Origin: Anaerolineae bacterium
GTDB taxonomy: Bacteria > Chloroflexota > Anaerolineae > B4-G1 > SLSP01
Assembly: GCA_016927095.1 (NCBI GenBank)
Contig: JAFGNI010000099.1
Location: 1-8,900 of the forward strand
Length of the DNA stretch: 8,900 nt
Direction of reading: 5' to 3'
The first letter of the stretch is position 1. Each line of letters starts with the position of its first letter. The notes beneath the pieces are model-generated. The model saw nothing but the letters and a program-made list of their open reading frames with translations. It searched no databases and was not told the DNA's origin. This document shows, piece by piece, positions 6,151 to 8,900 of this stretch. The translations under genes and the position numbers were made by a program.

Positions 6151-7176
6151 TCAGTTTCTCCCCGCGGCCTCGAGCACATCAGGCTCATAGAGAAGGCATC
6201 GCACCGTGTGCCTCTCGTTCAGCGCTGTGACCGAGGGGACAACGTGGCGACAGACCTCCATTGCCTTTGGGCACCGGGGGTTGAAGGTGCATCCCTCCGG
6301 GCGTCGAAATGGGCTCGGAACCATCCCCTTGATCGGGTCGAGCTCCTCTCGCTTCATGGCGATCTTGGGAATCGACCGGAGTAGCGACTGTGTGTACGGG
6401 TGTTGGGGGGCATTGAAGATCACATCCGCAGAGGCCTGTTCCACGATGTTACCGAGGTACATCACCGCGACGTCATCCGCGACCTCGGCGACGACGCCCA
6501 GGTCGTGGGTGATGAAGAGCAGGGCCATGTTGTACTTGTGCTGGAGCTGCAGCATCAGGTCGAGAATCTGGGCCTGCGTCGTCACGTCAAGCGCCGTCGT
6601 CGGCTCATCCGCTATCAGCATCGTTGGATTGCATGAGAGTGCCATTGCGATCATGGCGCGCTGGCGCATCCCACCGCTCAGCCGGAAGGGATACTCGTCC
6701 ACCAAACGATCCGGTTTCGGGATGCCGACCTGGTCCAGCAGATCGATTGCGCGCTCCCTAGCGGCCTCCTTGGAGATCCGTGTATGAAGCAGGATGCTTT
6801 CCATGATCTGGTTGCCGACGGTATACATTGGGCTGAGTGACGTCATCGGCTCCTGAAAGATCATCGAAATCTCTTTGCCACGTATCTGGCGTATCTCCCG
6901 TCCCCGCGGATCGAGTTGGGCGATGTTGATCGTCTGGTCGTTGCCTTCGGGATGGAACAGGATGTCGCCCGAGACGATACGACCGGGCGGCTGGACAATG
7001 TCCAGAAAGGCGCGGCACGTCACGCTCTTGCCGCAGCCGCTCTCGCCCACGAGGCAGAGGGTCTGACCGCGCTCAATTTCCAGGTCGACGCCGTCGACAG
7101 CCTTGACGACGCCCTCATCCGTGAAGAAGTGGACCTTCAGATTGTGTGCCTCGAGTAGCATGTTTCTGTCTGCCAT
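6151..7176 (-). CDS. oppD: Oligopeptide ABC transporter ATP-binding protein OppD/DppD family
   Basis: Cytoplasmic ATPase partner of OppF in the peptide-type importer. It has 341 residues, normal for the family. Seen: Walker A GESGCGKS at about 44-51, Q-loop Gln 108 (MIFQEPMTSLSP), signature LSGGMRQR at about 166-173, Walker B MLIADEPTTALD with catalytic Glu about 191, and H-loop His about 224 (FITHDLGV). The C-terminal oligopeptide-transporter extension carries PEGCTFNPRC and the array C-x5-C-x6-C-x17-C (residues 296, 302, 309, 327), the kind of motif shown to hold an iron-sulfur cluster in some DppD/OppD proteins. The ATG at 7176 has GAAGG 5 nt upstream; the GTG at 7182 overlaps that site and is less likely. 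It lies 12 bp after the OppC-type gene and 1 bp before oppF. Confidence 0.96.
   Translation of the reverse strand: MADRNMLLEAHNLKVHFFTDEGVVKAVDGVDLEIERGQTLCLVGESGCGKSVTCRAFLDIVQPPGRIVSGDILFHPEGNDQTINIAQLDPRGREIRQIRGKEISMIFQEPMTSLSPMYTVGNQIMESILLHTRISKEAARERAIDLLDQVGIPKPDRLVDEYPFRLSGGMRQRAMIAMALSCNPTMLIADEPTTALDVTTQAQILDLMLQLQHKYNMALLFITHDLGVVAEVADDVAVMYLGNIVEQASADVIFNAPQHPYTQSLLRSIPKIAMKREELDPIKGMVPSPFRRPEGCTFNPRCPKAMEVCRHVVPSVTALNERHTVRCLLYEPDVLEAAGRN
6158..6163 (-). promoter_or_regulatory. Ribosome binding site deciding the oppF start
   Basis: GGGGAG on the minus strand inside the last codons of oppD, 8 nt before the ATG at 6149. It favours this ATG over the in-frame ATGs at 6179 and 6188. 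Confidence 0.65.
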
Positions 7177-7188
7177 GGGCACCTTCTC

Positions 7189-8319
7189 TCAGTAGGGGTC
7201 GGCTGCGTCGCGGAGGCCGTCGCCGAGGAAGTTCAGCGTCAAGACGATCAAGAAGACGGCGCCGCCTGGTGCCAGGAGCCAGGGGTAGCGCGCGATGACG
7301 GCGACCCTCTGGGTGTCCTGGAGCATCACACCCCAGCTGACGACAGGCGGGCGCAACCCCAGTCCGAGGAAGCTGAGGGCGGTCTCGCCGAGGATCATCC
7401 CCGGAATCCACAGGGTAATGGAGGCGATGATGTGGCTCAGGAAGGAGGGCAGCATGTGGCGCGTGATCAGCCGGAAGCGGCTACAGCCGTCCAGCATGGC
7501 GGCCATCACAAAGTCTTCCTCACGCAACGCGAGGAACTTGGAGCGCACGACGCGAGCCATCCCCGTCCAGCTGATCAGCGACAGGATGATGGAGACCATG
7601 AAGTAGACACGCAGGGCGGGCCAATCGATGGGGACGACGGCCGCCAGTGCGAGCCATACAGGTAGCGTAGGAATTGACATCAGTATCTCAATCACCCGCT
7701 GGATGATGTTGTCCAGCGGGCCGCCCACTAAGCCCGAAATCCCGCCCAGCAGAACGCCTAAGGTCAAGCTGATGACCATACCGACCAGGCCAATCGTCAG
7801 CGAGATGCGGCTGCTGTAGATGAGGCGACTAAGCACATCGCGGCCGATGATATCCGCACCGAACAGGTAGAACGGATCTCCCACATTCTTTGGGCCGAAC
7901 AGGTGCAGGTCCGCGGGGAAAAGGCCCCATAGCTTATAGGGTTCCCCTTTGACAAACATGCCCACCGGAATCTGGACTGTTGGGTCGATCGACCAGGTCT
8001 TCCGCAGCGATATCGGGTCTCGCTCGAACTGGTATCCGTTGACGTGCGGATACCATCTGCCATCCAGGAAGAGGTACAGGCGCTGAGGCGGCGCCGTCGC
8101 GTACTGGTCATTGTAAGTTGTCGTCAGTGTGGGTGCGAAGAACTCGCAGAAGAGCGCGATGACATAGAAGCACAGCACAATGACGGCACTGACCATCGCC
8201 AGCTTGTGCTTCCGGAATTTCCACCACATCAGTTGCCATTGCGAGGCAACCTCCAGTTTGAGGGATTCCTCGTCAGCTTGATCGTGTATCAGTTGTTGAG
8301 ATTCCATTGCTTCTTCCAT
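7189..8319 (-). CDS. oppC: Oligopeptide-type ABC transporter permease OppC/DppC family, with enlarged external loop
   Basis: Second membrane subunit of the peptide-type importer. At 376 residues it is longer than typical OppC/DppC (about 290-310). A cytoplasmic N-terminus with FRKHKLAM leads to membrane segment 1 at about 41-62. The extra length is an external stretch at about 63-150 rich in aromatic residues (RLYLFLDGRWYPHVNGYQF; a WGLFPADLHLFG run), ahead of the conserved FGADIIGRDVLSRLIY at about 153-168. Further segments lie at about 172-198, 214-230, 238-254, 296-312 and 349-366. The cytoplasmic EAA loop is at about 267-292 (DFVMAAMLDGCSRFRLITRH), where LDG replaces the common ALG. Then come GETALSFLGLGLRPPVVSWG and the ending LNFLGDGLRDAADP. 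AGGAA is 8 nt before the ATG at 8319. It lies 14 bp after the OppB-type gene and 12 bp before oppD. Confidence 0.95.
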   Translation of the reverse strand: MEEAMESQQLIHDQADEESLKLEVASQWQLMWWKFRKHKLAMVSAVIVLCFYVIALFCEFFAPTLTTTYNDQYATAPPQRLYLFLDGRWYPHVNGYQFERDPISLRKTWSIDPTVQIPVGMFVKGEPYKLWGLFPADLHLFGPKNVGDPFYLFGADIIGRDVLSRLIYSSRISLTIGLVGMVISLTLGVLLGGISGLVGGPLDNIIQRVIEILMSIPTLPVWLALAAVVPIDWPALRVYFMVSIILSLISWTGMARVVRSKFLALREEDFVMAAMLDGCSRFRLITRHMLPSFLSHIIASITLWIPGMILGETALSFLGLGLRPPVVSWGVMLQDTQRVAVIARYPWLLAPGGAVFLIVLTLNFLGDGLRDAADPY

Positions 8320-8327
8320 TAGGCGGG

Positions 8328-8332
8328 TTCCT
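8328..8332 (-). promoter_or_regulatory. Ribosome binding site of oppC
   Basis: AGGAA on the minus strand, 8 nt before the ATG at 8319, overlapping the second of the tandem TAG codons that end oppB. This packing indicates cotranscription of oppB and oppC. Confidence 0.55.
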
Positions 8333-8333
8333 A

Positions 8334-8900
8334 CTACTGCAAGCGGATCCGAGGATCAACCCACGCCAGCAACAGATCTGAGATGAAGGTGCCAATCACC
8401 GTGAGCGTACTCAGCATCAGGATGAAACCCGCCGCCACGTATTGGTCCTGTTGTACCAGGGAGGTGTAGAGAATCGGACCGGAGGTGGGCAGGTTCAGTA
8501 CCATAGACACAATGGTCTCGCCGGAGACCAGGCTGGGCAACATCCAGCCAAGGGTGCTGACGAAGGGGTTGAGGGCGTGGCGCAGGGGGTACTTGATTAG
8601 CAACCGCGTCTCGGCCAGTCCCTTGGCGCGTGCTGTCTCCACGTACGGCTTGTTAAGCTCATCCAGCAGATTGGCGCGCATCGTCCTTATCAGGCCGGCG
8701 GTGCTCCCGATGCCGATGATGAGCATAGGCACCCAGATGTGCTTAAGTAGATCGACCACCTTGGCCCACGTCCACGGCGCGTCGGCATACTCTGCTGAGA
8801 AGAGCCCGATCACAGCTGCTCCGAAGTATCTGTAGGTCAGAAACAGGACGATCAGGGCCAGCAGGAAGTTGGGGATCGCCATACCGAAGAACCCCACGAA
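8334..8900 (-). CDS. oppB: Oligopeptide-type ABC transporter permease OppB/DppB family, 5'-truncated
   Basis: First membrane subunit of the peptide-type importer. Only the C-terminal 188 residues are inside the window; the frame runs off the right edge, and the GTG at 8897 is internal, not a start. Seen: the membrane segment with MAIPNFLLALIVLFLTYRYF, a segment at about 55-70 (WVPMLIIGIGSTAGLIR), the EAA loop (KPYVETARAKGLAETRLLIK, then YPLRHALNPF), and the conserved GETIVSMVLNLPTSGPILYT block. The protein ends in the last membrane helix and WVDPRIRLQ, typical of the family. Two TAG stops stand in tandem (8334-8336 and the next codon), and the oppC ribosome binding site begins immediately after. 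The first half of the gene, and possibly a peptide-binding protein gene, should lie to the right of the window. Confidence 0.95.
   Translation of the reverse strand, partial: FVGFFGMAIPNFLLALIVLFLTYRYFGAAVIGLFSAEYADAPWTWAKVVDLLKHIWVPMLIIGIGSTAGLIRTMRANLLDELNKPYVETARAKGLAETRLLIKYPLRHALNPFVSTLGWMLPSLVSGETIVSMVLNLPTSGPILYTSLVQQDQYVAAGFILMLSTLTVIGTFISDLLLAWVDPRIRLQ

Noticed and set aside
6150..6188. An oppF start inside oppD (ATG at 6188 or 6179)
   Set aside because: The extra residues are not family-like, whereas the ATG at 6149 has a good ribosome binding site and abuts the oppD stop.

Overview
This window carries eight protein-coding genes and most likely comes from a Chloroflexota (Anaerolineae/Caldilinea-like) bacterium. 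That placement is inference. It rests on the GC-rich coding sequence, a solute-binding lipoprotein with a Tat-type signal (SRREFLRLAG then LAAC), an extended OppC-type permease, a secreted LysM plus CAP-domain protein, and a palindrome-rich intergenic spacer. No rRNA, tRNA, CRISPR array, insertion sequence or phage gene was seen.

Layout: one gene on the + strand (2-1027, truncated at its 5' end) encodes an exported protein with two LysM repeats, a Pro/Ala/Thr-rich linker and a C-terminal CAP/SCP domain. It converges on a long minus-strand block through a 204-bp spacer (1028-1231) holding three perfect hairpins, the last of which is a probable bidirectional terminator. All other genes are on the minus strand. 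In transcription order from the right edge they are an OppB-type permease (8334 to beyond 8900, 5' end outside), an OppC-type permease, the ATPases OppD and OppF, then after a 93-bp gap an LplB/YteP-type permease, an LplC/YtcP-type permease, and after a 162-bp (or slightly shorter) leader a large carbohydrate-type solute-binding lipoprotein.

Function: the first four genes form the membrane and ATPase core of an oligopeptide/nickel-family (PepT/Opp/Dpp) importer. No peptide-binding protein for it is visible, and one may lie upstream beyond the window. The last three genes form the binding protein and two permeases of a CUT1-type importer related to B. subtilis LplABC and YtcQ/YteP/YtcP, which handle complex oligosaccharides. 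This cassette has no MalK/MsmX-type ATPase of its own, so it probably uses a shared one encoded elsewhere. Whether the two cassettes share a transcript cannot be settled from the sequence. All genes belong to known families, and I did not find a convincing undescribed system. The most notable details are identical four-cysteine arrays in both Opp ATPases, the enlarged external loop of OppC, the hairpin cluster, and an unused Shine-Dalgarno-like site in the binding-protein leader.
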